Made by a program: the position numbers and the translations under genes. The notes under the pieces were generated by a model. The model was given only the letters and a program-made list of their open reading frames with translations, was not told the DNA's origin and made no database searches. Shown in pieces: positions 56,135 to 64,000 of a stretch of 64,000 nucleotides of DNA (positions are counted from its first letter, which is position 1; every line of letters begins with the position of its first letter). The DNA comes from JAYPHU01 sp964611435. Lineage in GTDB: Bacteria > Pseudomonadota > Alphaproteobacteria > Rhodospirillales > UBA2165. The stretch is from positions 1 to 64,000 of the forward strand of contig CAZSXT010000022.1 of NCBI GenBank assembly GCA_964611435.1, in the 5' to 3' direction.

Positions 56135-57547
56135 ATGTATAAATCCTTCCGTGGGCTTCGTATTCTTCCGGCCGGAATGACCGCGCTTGGTCTATTCGCC
56201 GTCAGCCTGCTTTTGTCGCCTACAGCCTCCGCTCAAACCTTGATGGAAGCGCTGGCGACGGCGTACGCCACCAATCCGGAACTGCAATCGGCGCGGGCCC
56301 AGTTGCAGCGGATCGATGAAGGGGTGCCGCAAGCGCTGTCCAACTGGCGGCCCGATGTTACCCTGTCTGGTGATCTGGAGCGGGAATACACCCACAACAA
56401 TACGCGAACGACCACTAGCCGGGATCAGTGGCGCTCACCACGGAATTCGACCCTGACCATTACTCAGCCTCTTTTCCGGGGTTTCCGTACCGTGGCCGGC
56501 GTAGCAAGTGCCGAGGCCGACGTTCTGGGCCAGCGGGCCAGTCTGATTGGCAGCGAACAGGATATACTGTTGAGCGCGGCGACCGCTTACATGGCGGTGG
56601 TGCGGGATCAGGCCGTGCTTGAACTTAACCGCAATAACCTCGAAGTGTTGCGCCGCCAATTGGAAGCTACCCAGGATCGGTTCCGTGTCGGCGAGATCAC
56701 GCGCACGGATGTCAGCCAGGCCGAGGCCCGGGTGGCCGGCGCCACGGCGTCGGTGATCCAGGCGGAAGGCAACCTAAAAACCTCGCAGGCCAATTATGAG
56801 AATATCGTTGGTGAAAAGCCGGGCGCGTTGGTGTCGCCAACGCCGCTGAACGGTCTGCCCGGTAATCTGCAGGAAGTTTTGGAATTGGCCAGAACCAAAC
56901 ATCCGGATGTGATCCAGGCGCTGCAGACGGAAAAAGCGGCAGACCAGGATGTGAAATCCAAGCGAGGCGAATTGTATCCGACCCTCAATTTGGTCGGCAC
57001 ACTCAGCCGGTTCTGGGAATCGACGGGAAACGATAGCCAGATCACCACCGGCGAGGTGCGGTTGGATTTGTCCGTCCCGATCTATCAACAGGGCGCCGTT
57101 TATTCGGAGCTGCGCTCGGCTAAATTAAATGCCGGTAAGACCCGGCTTGATTACGAAGTCACCCGTCGGGACCGGCTGGAAGCGGCGCAAAGCGCGTGGG
57201 AATCTCTGGAAACCGCCCGGGCGCAGACCAAGTCCTTCGCCGCACAGATTGAGGCCGCCGAGATCGCCTTGGAAGGCGTGCGGCGGGAAGCCGAGGTTGG
57301 GTCACGAACGGTGTTGGATGTACTTGACGCGGAGCAGGAGTTGCTGGACGCGAAGGTGAACCTGGTGCGCGCCCAGCGAGATGAAATTGTGACCGGGTTT
57401 CAGATCATGGAAACAACGGGTCAGTTGACGGCCGCCACTTTGGCGCTGCCCGTCGATGTTTACGATCCAACGTCATATTATAAATCGGTGCGGGGCAAAC
57501 TGTTCGGTGCCGGCGTGCCGGCTGCAGGCAAGCCGGTCAAACCATAA
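56135..57547 (+). CDS. tolC: TolC-family outer-membrane efflux protein
   Basis: A 470-residue outer-membrane channel. It starts with a signal peptide (LPAGMTALGLFAVSLLLSPT, cleavage after ASA) and has the family repeats LMEALATAYATNPELQSARA, ITQPLFRGFRTVAG and the coiled-coil helices typical of TolC. The start at 56135 after GAGGAAAATAAGA is preferred to an in-frame start at 56054. TolC docks with inner-membrane exporters for drugs and type I secretion. It is followed by a hairpin and popZ. Confidence 0.93.
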   Translation: MYKSFRGLRILPAGMTALGLFAVSLLLSPTASAQTLMEALATAYATNPELQSARAQLQRIDEGVPQALSNWRPDVTLSGDLEREYTHNNTRTTTSRDQWRSPRNSTLTITQPLFRGFRTVAGVASAEADVLGQRASLIGSEQDILLSAATAYMAVVRDQAVLELNRNNLEVLRRQLEATQDRFRVGEITRTDVSQAEARVAGATASVIQAEGNLKTSQANYENIVGEKPGALVSPTPLNGLPGNLQEVLELARTKHPDVIQALQTEKAADQDVKSKRGELYPTLNLVGTLSRFWESTGNDSQITTGEVRLDLSVPIYQQGAVYSELRSAKLNAGKTRLDYEVTRRDRLEAAQSAWESLETARAQTKSFAAQIEAAEIALEGVRREAEVGSRTVLDVLDAEQELLDAKVNLVRAQRDEIVTGFQIMETTGQLTAATLALPVDVYDPTSYYKSVRGKLFGAGVPAAGKPVKP

Positions 57548-57549
57548 AG

Positions 57550-57575
57550 GGGACGGCGGCGCAATCAGCCGTCCC
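57550..57575 (+). terminator. Hairpin after tolC
   Basis: GGGACGGC (57550-57557) and GCCGTCCC (57568-57575) pair perfectly over eight bases with a 10-base loop, just after the tolC stop. No T-tract follows. Confidence 0.55.
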
Positions 57576-57682
57576 GGTCAGAAAATCTGACGCCAGCGCC
57601 TGACGAAATCGGGCACGAGGAAACGACGGTGTAACCGTTGGTGTGTATATTGGGAAACTAGTCTGGACTGGGTGGACGACTC

Positions 57683-58468
57683 ATGGCCGAAGAAAACGAT
57701 GCTCAACAAGAACCCCCAATGGAGGACATTTTAGCGTCAATCCGACGCATTCTGTCCGAGGACGAGGAAGAAGGGGCGGCGGCGCCCGAAGAGGCAGCCG
57801 CACCCGAACCGGAACCCGAGCCCGAGCCAGAGCCGGAACCGGAGCAGGCTCCTGAGCCCGAGCCCGAGCCCGAGCCCGAGGAAGAAGAGCTGGATATGGC
57901 CGCGGCCATGGCGGAGATGGAGGCTGAAGAGCCCGAGCCAGAGCCGGAACCGGAGCAGGCTCCTGAGCCAGAGCCGGAACCAGAATCAGAACCCGAGGAA
58001 GAGGAACTGGATATGGCCGCGGCCATGGCTGAGATGGAGGCCGAAGAGCCCGAGCCCGAGCCTGAACCTGAACCTGAACCCGCGCCGGCGGCCGCTGCAC
58101 CGCCTCCACCGCCGCCACCACCACCACCACCGCCGCCCGAGCCTGAACCGTTGCCGGACGGCATTCTGGAATTGACTCAGCAGATGATCGCGCAAGCACC
58201 GCCCGATGTAGGCGCTGGCGACCCGATCCTGACGGCGACCACCCAGGTTTCGTCAACGGACGCGCTGCAAGAGCTAGCCAAAGCTCTACTCAGCCGTCGC
58301 GATATCGCCATCGGCAGCCGGGACATGACATTGGAAGGCTTGATCCGTGAAATCCTGCGGCCGTTGCTGCGGGAATGGCTGGATCAAAACCTGCCGTATC
58401 TGATCGAGCGTCTGGTCAAAAAGGAAATCGATCACATGGTCAACCGGGCGGAACGGCTGGATCTCTAG
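57683..58468 (+). CDS. popZ: Polar organising protein PopZ
   Basis: A 261-residue, intrinsically disordered protein with the PopZ layout: N-terminal helix MEDILASIRRILSED (about 13-27), a long Pro/Glu-rich spacer, and three C-terminal helices (LEGLIREILRPLLREWLDQN, then LPYLIERLVKKEIDHMV). The spacer has a near-exact duplication of EEELDMAAAMAEMEAEE 39 codons apart and a poly-Pro run. PopZ condenses at the cell pole and anchors the chromosome origin in Caulobacter. Its place between tolC and valS is typical for Alphaproteobacteria. Confidence 0.9.
   Translation: MAEENDAQQEPPMEDILASIRRILSEDEEEGAAAPEEAAAPEPEPEPEPEPEPEQAPEPEPEPEPEEEELDMAAAMAEMEAEEPEPEPEPEQAPEPEPEPESEPEEEELDMAAAMAEMEAEEPEPEPEPEPEPAPAAAAPPPPPPPPPPPPPEPEPLPDGILELTQQMIAQAPPDVGAGDPILTATTQVSSTDALQELAKALLSRRDIAIGSRDMTLEGLIREILRPLLREWLDQNLPYLIERLVKKEIDHMVNRAERLDL
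57890..58057 (+). repeat. 117-bp internal duplication in the popZ spacer
   Basis: The stretch beginning CTGGATATGGCCGCGGCCAT at 57890 recurs at 58007, 117 bases (39 codons) later, with only a few synonymous changes over about 50 bases. It lengthens the disordered acidic spacer. Confidence 0.8.
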
Positions 58469-58617
58469 CCGGGCCGGTCTGTCTTTCCCCGTTTACTTGA
58501 GGGCCTCCCGTGATATCTTGCCGCCGCCCCGCCAGGAGTGCGCTCAATGGGCTGTGTCTCGTGGACCATGCCCGGCGGCGTGCCAATAATTTGACTTGTT
58601 GAAAGGACCGTTCAGCA

Positions 58618-61260
58618 ATGCTGGACAAGAATTACGTACCCGCCGAGGCGGAGGAAAAACACTATAAGGCCTGGGAAGACGCAGGCGCATTCGCCTGCGA
58701 TGCCGGCAGCGACGCCGATCCCTATACGATTGTCATTCCGCCCCCGAATGTCACCGGCAGCCTGCATATGGGCCACGCGCTCAACAACACTTTGCAGGAT
58801 ATCCTCACCCGCTATCGCCGGATGAAGGGCGATGACGCCCTGTGGCAGCCGGGCACCGACCATGCGGGGATCGCGACTCAGATGGTGGTGGAACGCCAGT
58901 TGGATGCGCAAGGAAAAAGCCGTCACGATCTTGGCCGGGATGCTTTCATTGATCGTATCTGGGAATGGAAAGAGGAATCCGGCGGCACAATCATCGGGCA
59001 GCTGCGCCGCTTGGGTGCCTCGTGCGATTGGTCGCGTGAACGATTTACCATGGATGACGGCTTATCGGCGGCGGTCCGCAAGGTGTTTGTTCAACTCTAC
59101 AAGGAAGGGTTGATCTACCGGGATCAGCGGCTGGTCAACTGGGACCCGAAGCTGCATACGGCCATTTCCGATCTGGAAGTGGAGCAGCGAGAGACGGTCG
59201 GCAAACTTTGGTATTTCAAGTACCCGATCGAAGGCCGCGAGGGCGAATTTATCACGGTGGCCACGACCCGGCCGGAAACCATGCTGGGTGATACGGCGGT
59301 TGCGGTTCACCCGGACGATGAGCGCTACACCGATCTGGTGGGCAAGAACTGTGTCCTGCCCATCGCCGATCGGCCGATCCCCATCGTGGCGGATGAGTAC
59401 TCCGATCCGGAGAAAGGCTCCGGCGCGGTGAAGATCACCCCGGCCCACGACTTCAACGACTTTGAGGTCGGCAAACGTCACGATTTGCCGATGATAAATA
59501 TTCTCGATCTGAATGCGCATCTGAACGAGAACACGCCTGATGGCTATCAAGGCATGGACCGTTTTGAAGCCCGCGAAAAGATCATCGCCGAGATGGATAG
59601 CCTGGGCCTCTTGGACAAGATCGAAGACAATGACATGACCGTCCCTTATGGCGACCGATCCGGCGTGGTGATCGAGCCCTGGCTGACCGATCAGTGGTTC
59701 GTCGATACCAAGCCCCTGGCCGAGCCCGCCATCAAAGCCGTCGAGGAAGGGCGCACGAAATTTGTCCCCAAGCATTGGGAGAACACCTATTTCGAATGGA
59801 TGCGCAACATCCAGCCCTGGTGCATTTCGCGGCAAATCTGGTGGGGTCATCAAATTCCGGCCTGGTTTGGCCCGGACGGAGAAATCTTCGTCGAACTAAC
59901 GGAAGAAGAGGCCCAAGCCGCCGCCGACGCCCATTATGGCAAACCGACCAAGATTGAACGCGACTCGGATGTTCTGGATACCTGGTTCTCCTCCGCGCTA
60001 TGGCCGTTCTCGACCCTCGGCTGGCCGGAAGAGACGCCGGAGCTGGCCAAGTACTATCCGACCGATGTGCTGGTGACGGGCTTCGACATTATTTTCTTCT
60101 GGGTCGCCCGGATGATGATGATGGGCCTGCATTTCATGGAAGAGGTGCCGTTCCACACGGTCTATATCCATGCGCTTGTGCGTGACGAGCACGGCCAGAA
60201 AATGTCCAAGTCCAAGGGCAATGTGATGGACCCGCTGGAGCTGATCGATAAGTTCGGCGCTGATGCCCTCCGGATGACCCTGGCTGCGTTTGCCGCGCAA
60301 GGCCGGGACATCAAGCTTTCCGAAAATCGGGTGGAAGGCTACCGCAACTTCGCGACCAAATTGTGGAACGCGGCGCGTTTTTGCGAGATGAACGAGTGCA
60401 AGCTGGACCCGGAATTCGATCCGGCATCGTGCGAACAGGCGGTCAATAAGTGGATCGTCGGCAAGGTGGCCGAGGCGGCGGATGATGTTTCAAAAGGGAT
60501 CGAGGAATACCGCTTCAACGAAGCGGCCGGCGCGATCTATTCCTTCACCTGGGGGACGTTCTGTGACTGGTACCTGGAGTTCGCCAAGCCGATCTTCCAG
60601 GGCGACGATGCCGCTGCCGCCAAGGAGACCCGGGCGACCACCGCCTGGGCGTTGAATGAATTGTTAGTGATCCTGCATCCCTTCATGCCGTTCATCACGG
60701 AAGAATTGTGGTCCCAACTGGATGACAGCCGAAACGGCCTGCTGATCAATAAAGCCTGGCCCGACTATGCCGATTTGGGTGATGCCGAATCGTCGGCGGA
60801 AATGGATTGGGTAGTGCGCTTGATCTCGCAGGTGCGCTCGGTCCGTTCCGAGATGAACGTGCCGCCAGGCGCGATGGTGCCGCTGACGCTCCGAAACGCC
60901 GGTGAGCTTGCGGTTCGGTCCGCCGGCCGGCATGGCGCGCTGATCGAAAGGCTAGCCCGGATTTCCGATTTGCAGGTGGCAGACGGTGACATTCCCGAAG
61001 GCTCTGTCCAGGATGTGCTGGATGAAACGACGCTGGTGTTGCCGCTTGCAGATGTGATCGATATCGCCCAGGAGAAGGCGCGCCTGGATAAGGAAATTTC
61101 CAAGCTGGATCAAGAGATCGAGAAATTCGACAAAAAATTGGCAAATGAAAACTTCACCGCCAAGGCCCCGGCGGAAGTGGTGCAGGAACAAAAAGACCGA
61201 CGGGAGGAAGCCTTGGCGTCCAAGGCCAGATTGGCCGAAGCGCTGGAGAGACTGTCCTAA
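58618..61260 (+). CDS. valS: Valine--tRNA ligase
   Basis: An 880-residue class I aminoacyl-tRNA synthetase. The HIGH-type motif is PPPNVTGSLHMGHAL near residues 41-55 and the KMSKS motif is QKMSKSKGNVMDP near 526. The editing domain (TTRPETMLGDTAVAVHP) and the C-terminal coiled arm (ARLDKEISKLDQEIEKFDKK) are both present. The length is normal. It follows popZ by 149 bp with no close competitor for start. Confidence 0.97.
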   Translation: MLDKNYVPAEAEEKHYKAWEDAGAFACDAGSDADPYTIVIPPPNVTGSLHMGHALNNTLQDILTRYRRMKGDDALWQPGTDHAGIATQMVVERQLDAQGKSRHDLGRDAFIDRIWEWKEESGGTIIGQLRRLGASCDWSRERFTMDDGLSAAVRKVFVQLYKEGLIYRDQRLVNWDPKLHTAISDLEVEQRETVGKLWYFKYPIEGREGEFITVATTRPETMLGDTAVAVHPDDERYTDLVGKNCVLPIADRPIPIVADEYSDPEKGSGAVKITPAHDFNDFEVGKRHDLPMINILDLNAHLNENTPDGYQGMDRFEAREKIIAEMDSLGLLDKIEDNDMTVPYGDRSGVVIEPWLTDQWFVDTKPLAEPAIKAVEEGRTKFVPKHWENTYFEWMRNIQPWCISRQIWWGHQIPAWFGPDGEIFVELTEEEAQAAADAHYGKPTKIERDSDVLDTWFSSALWPFSTLGWPEETPELAKYYPTDVLVTGFDIIFFWVARMMMMGLHFMEEVPFHTVYIHALVRDEHGQKMSKSKGNVMDPLELIDKFGADALRMTLAAFAAQGRDIKLSENRVEGYRNFATKLWNAARFCEMNECKLDPEFDPASCEQAVNKWIVGKVAEAADDVSKGIEEYRFNEAAGAIYSFTWGTFCDWYLEFAKPIFQGDDAAAAKETRATTAWALNELLVILHPFMPFITEELWSQLDDSRNGLLINKAWPDYADLGDAESSAEMDWVVRLISQVRSVRSEMNVPPGAMVPLTLRNAGELAVRSAGRHGALIERLARISDLQVADGDIPEGSVQDVLDETTLVLPLADVIDIAQEKARLDKEISKLDQEIEKFDKKLANENFTAKAPAEVVQEQKDRREEALASKARLAEALERLS

Positions 61261-61284
61261 CCCCATCAAAAGGAGCCCGCCCGT

Positions 61285-63060
61285 TTGAGACTGGGCCAAC
61301 TCATTCTTGTTCTTATCCTCGCGGCGTTTGCCGCCGGCGGTGGTGACTCCGCCGGTGCAGCGGAAAGCAAGTCTCCTAGCAACAAAATGAAGTGTGTTGC
61401 CAGCGTTCAGATCGAAAACGATCTGTTCGGCAGCGGGGAGGACAATCACTTCACTCACGGGACACGGTTTTCCATGCTGGTGCCAGCCAGCCTGGACGAG
61501 GATCGCAACGACTGCCGCCCGCTGCGCCAGCTGGTAAAACCCGGCTTTGATCTAGTCGAGACATTTCTGCCGGAATTTCTGTTCCCCCGGAACAACCGGC
61601 TGAGTTTTTCTGTTGGCCAGAACATTTTTACCCCCGATGAAATCACCAATCCCGGCTTGATCCAGGATGACCGCCCCTATGCCGGGTGGCTGTATGCCGG
61701 ATTTGGCTTTGTGACCGAGACCGACCGGAACCGGAAACGGGATAAGGGACAGATATTCGAAAATTTGGAGCTGGATCTGGGGATCGTCGGGCCGTCCTCT
61801 TTTGCCGATGAAGTGCAGACCGAATGGCATGCGCTGATCAACACCCGGACGCCGCGGGGCTGGGACAATCAGCTTAAAGATGAAATCGGCGTCCTGCTGA
61901 CCTATGAGCGCAAATGGCTGAGCCCGGAATATCCCTTCGGTATTTTTTCTTATGACGTAGCGCCAAGCTGGGGTGCGGCGGTCGGCAATGTCTATACCTA
62001 TGGCGCAACCGGTGTAACGCTCCGGTTCGGCCAGGATCTGCCCAACGATTATGGTCCGCCGCGTATTCGCCCGGCGCTGCAGGGCGGCGGCTTTTTCGAG
62101 CCCAATGACGGGTTCGGCTGGTACATCTTCGCCGGGGTCGAAGGCCGCGCCGTTGCCGACGGTATTCTGTATGAGGGCACGTTCAATCGCGCGCTGATTG
62201 CCCTCGACGCCAAAACCGGGGCGCAGAAGTGGCGCTTTCCCGTGGGCGGTATTATGCGCGCGTCCCCCGGCATGGCGGACGGGATGGTGTATGTCGGTGC
62301 GGACGACACCAAGTTCTATGGGCTGGACGCCGCCACCGGCCGGGCGGTCTGGACGTTTGATTTGGGGCGGGGCGGGCAGCAATCCTCTCCCGCGATCACG
62401 GAGGGCAAAGTCTACGTCGGGGCCTTCGATCATCACGTCTATGCGCTGGATGCCAAATCGGGAAGAGAGATTTGGCGGTTCAAGACCGGCGGCGGGGTTT
62501 TAAGCTCTCCCCTGGTGGCGGGCAGACGGGTGATCATCGGCTCCACTGACGGGTCTATTTATGCCCTCTCGGCGGATAAGGGTGAACAAATTTGGAAGCA
62601 CGTGACCGATGGCGCGGTTTATTCTTCCCCGGCGCTGGCCGGAGAATTGATCTATATCGGCTCGGACGACGGCAAGGTCCGGGCCCTGGTCGCCGGCAGC
62701 GGGGACGAAGCCTGGGCGTTTGATGCGGGCCGGGAGGTATTCTCGACCCCCGCCGTCAGGGACGGCACGGTTTATGTGGGCGCGCATTCGAGCTACCTCT
62801 ATGCGCTCAACGCCAATTCCGGGGAGCTGCGCTGGCGGCGCTACCTCGGCGGCGCGATCTTTTCGTCGCCCGCCGTGTCCGAGGCCCGGGTCTATGTGGG
62901 TTCCAGCGACGGCACGCTCTATGCCCTCGACCGGCGGACCGGCGCGGTGGTTTGGGGATACAGGGTGGGCCCGCGCATCTGGACCTCACCGGCTTTGGTA
63001 GACGGCGTTCTGTACTTTGGCGCCCATGACGGCGCGATCTATGCGCTAAGGGTGGAGTAG
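61285..63060 (+). CDS. LpxR-like outer-membrane barrel fused to a PQQ-type propeller
   Basis: A 591-residue two-part protein. Residues about 1-25 are a signal peptide. Residues about 36-285 match the LpxR/DUF2219 lipid A deacylase family (QIENDLFGSGEDNHFTHG, DDRPYAGWLYAGFGF, GWYIFAGVEGRAVADG). The final barrel strands normally following that last motif are absent. From about 290 the chain becomes a propeller of seven or so repeats (SPAVSEARVYVGSSDGTLY, ALDAKTGAQKWRF). The start is a TTG after AAAAGGAG. This is either a real fusion of barrel and propeller at the surface, or an artefact of joining two genes. Confidence 0.75.
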   Translation: MRLGQLILVLILAAFAAGGGDSAGAAESKSPSNKMKCVASVQIENDLFGSGEDNHFTHGTRFSMLVPASLDEDRNDCRPLRQLVKPGFDLVETFLPEFLFPRNNRLSFSVGQNIFTPDEITNPGLIQDDRPYAGWLYAGFGFVTETDRNRKRDKGQIFENLELDLGIVGPSSFADEVQTEWHALINTRTPRGWDNQLKDEIGVLLTYERKWLSPEYPFGIFSYDVAPSWGAAVGNVYTYGATGVTLRFGQDLPNDYGPPRIRPALQGGGFFEPNDGFGWYIFAGVEGRAVADGILYEGTFNRALIALDAKTGAQKWRFPVGGIMRASPGMADGMVYVGADDTKFYGLDAATGRAVWTFDLGRGGQQSSPAITEGKVYVGAFDHHVYALDAKSGREIWRFKTGGGVLSSPLVAGRRVIIGSTDGSIYALSADKGEQIWKHVTDGAVYSSPALAGELIYIGSDDGKVRALVAGSGDEAWAFDAGREVFSTPAVRDGTVYVGAHSSYLYALNANSGELRWRRYLGGAIFSSPAVSEARVYVGSSDGTLYALDRRTGAVVWGYRVGPRIWTSPALVDGVLYFGAHDGAIYALRVE

Positions 63061-63065
63061 GAGGG

Positions 63066-63668
63066 CTAATCCTTGGGCAACGTGGACGGCGCGCCGTCCG
63101 GTATCTGCGCGTTCACCGTCGCCAGGAAGATCGCCAGTGTGGCGTAGTTCCCCATCAGATAAGCAAGATCGACCACGCCCTTGGGCCCGAACCGGTCCTG
63201 CAACTTGGCGAACAGTTCCGGCGGCACCGCATGATCCCGGAGCGCCGCCCGGCCGTAATCGATCACCAGCTTATGATCGTCCGCCAGACCGTCCGTGGAT
63301 TTGCGGTGTTTCACCACGTCCACAACCTCCGCCGGCACGCCTTCTTTCTGGGATTCATCTTCGTGAGCCGCCCATTCGAAGTGGCTGTCCATCTCCCGCG
63401 CAGTCACCAGGATCGCCAGCTCCCGGAGCTCCGCGCCGAGATCGGTGTGAAACCGGAGATACCCGTTGAGCGGTCCGGCATGTTTCATGACGGCGGGGGA
63501 ATGCAGGCTGAGCGCGCTGGGCCCCTTGAGACCCATGATCGCCCCGTCCTGAAAATTGGCGTAGCGGTCGTACTGCGCCTGCCCCCATTCATCCAGCGCC
63601 TCCCGGTCGGGCAGCGGCAGCCGACTGCCGGTATCGGGGTTGATGTCGGGGGGCGGAGAAGCGGGCAT
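63066..63668 (-). CDS. Carboxymuconolactone decarboxylase-family protein
   Basis: A 200-residue protein of the CMD/AhpD-like helical fold, with LRELAILVTAREMDSHFEWA and AHEDESQKEGVPAEVVDVVK segments. It lacks the CxxC redox pair of AhpD, so a decarboxylase-like or other role is more likely than peroxide defence. It runs tail-to-tail with the barrel-propeller gene, 6 bp between stops, and is downstream of a small unknown gene. Confidence 0.85.
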   Translation of the reverse strand: MPASPPPDINPDTGSRLPLPDREALDEWGQAQYDRYANFQDGAIMGLKGPSALSLHSPAVMKHAGPLNGYLRFHTDLGAELRELAILVTAREMDSHFEWAAHEDESQKEGVPAEVVDVVKHRKSTDGLADDHKLVIDYGRAALRDHAVPPELFAKLQDRFGPKGVVDLAYLMGNYATLAIFLATVNAQIPDGAPSTLPKD

Positions 63669-63751
63669 GGAAACCTCCTGCAGGTGATGAACGAAACACG
63701 TTAACGTTCGCCATCTTTGCCCGCGCTACGGCCCGCGTCAAACACGGCCTG

Positions 63752-63997
63752 CTAGGTTGGTGTGGCCGCTTTCTTTTTGCCGCCGGGGCCCGCTTTCCTG
63801 ACCTTCGCCGGGGTGTCCTCGGCGATGAGGGGCCAGAGAAACGCGCCCATTTCCGGGCCGAAGGCTTTGGTCATCAGGAACGCCACCTCCGGCGTGATGG
63901 CCTGATCAAGGAATCGCAGTTCCTCCCGGCTCAGCCGGTCGAGCCCGGCCTTGAAGGCGGGCATGAAGGTCGCATCGTAGGATTTGGGGTCGCCCAT
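63752..63997 (-). CDS. Small hypothetical protein
   Basis: An 81-residue protein with a charged, Lys-rich C-terminus (KVRKAGPGGKKKAATPT) after a helical segment (FKAGLDRLSREELRFLDQ and PEVAFLMTKAFGPEMGAFLW). The ATG is three bases from the window edge, so its upstream context is unseen. I do not recognise the family. It lies about 80 bp upstream of the carboxymuconolactone decarboxylase-like gene on the same strand. Confidence 0.5.
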   Translation of the reverse strand: MGDPKSYDATFMPAFKAGLDRLSREELRFLDQAITPEVAFLMTKAFGPEMGAFLWPLIAEDTPAKVRKAGPGGKKKAATPT

Positions 63998-64000
63998 TTT

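Overview
This window looks like chromosomal DNA of a free-living alphaproteobacterium, probably Rhodospirillales-like. The reasons are the gene order pcm, tolC, popZ, valS with an alphaproteobacterial polar organiser PopZ, a GroEL with a GGM-rich tail, a CyaB-type cyclase next to a CHASE2 cyclase, and a generally GC-rich codon choice. Lineage is inferred from gene content only. Two 100-N assembly gaps (22502-22601 and 26980-27079) both sit inside tandem or dispersed coding repeats.

Layout. 1-5 kb: the tail of groEL, then a Gld-type ABC exporter operon (ATPase, permease, auxiliary protein, DUF4340 protein). 5-8.2 kb, minus strand: an arylsulfotransferase-like propeller, a CaiB/BaiF CoA-transferase and a dienelactone hydrolase. 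8.7-14.9 kb, minus strand: glutamate synthase gltB-gltD. 15.3-25.3 kb: an S-adenosylmethionine hydrolase-type protein, then a signalling block made of an MBL-fold hydrolase, a MotA/MotB-like stator pair, a CHASE2 adenylate cyclase, a repeat-built coiled-coil protein and a GAF-GAF-PAS cyclase. 25.4-28.7 kb: an exported, repeat-rich protein and a decayed copy of its C-terminal half. 28.9-31 kb: a SelW/Rdx-like gene with an in-frame TGA in a CxxU motif, a small membrane protein, a bacterial voltage-gated sodium channel homologue and a GIY-YIG protein.

31.2-41.4 kb holds a likely catabolic cluster: a metal-dependent cyclase-family hydrolase, a ThDP enzyme, a glutathionyl-hydroquinone reductase-like protein, two VOC-fold dioxygenase-like proteins, both subunits of a pyrogallol-phloroglucinol transhydroxylase homologue (the large one with an extra N-terminal domain), and an isopropylmalate/tartrate dehydrogenase-like enzyme. 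Together these suggest oxidation or rearrangement of polyhydroxylated aromatics; the substrate is not known. 41.6-50.2 kb: a gluconokinase interrupted only by a TGA at a family-conserved Cys, a cupin, an aldo-keto reductase, a Gfo/Idh/MocA oxidoreductase and a Fe3+/polyamine-type ABC importer with two ATPases. 50.3-54.6 kb: a CO dehydrogenase-like molybdenum hydroxylase operon (G, M, S, L order) that lacks the true CO dehydrogenase loop. 54.7-55 kb: tRNA-Asn and tRNA-Cys. 55.2-64 kb: pcm, tolC, popZ, valS, an outer-membrane LpxR-like barrel fused to a PQQ-type propeller, a carboxymuconolactone decarboxylase-family protein and a small unknown gene.

The observations most worth checking are the selenoprotein candidate at 28921-29145, the TGA-containing gluconokinase at 41644-42141, the domain-fused transhydroxylase with an iron-sulfur-depleted partner at 36374-40209, the barrel-propeller fusion at 61285-63060 and the cyclic-nucleotide/stator block at 16126-25271.
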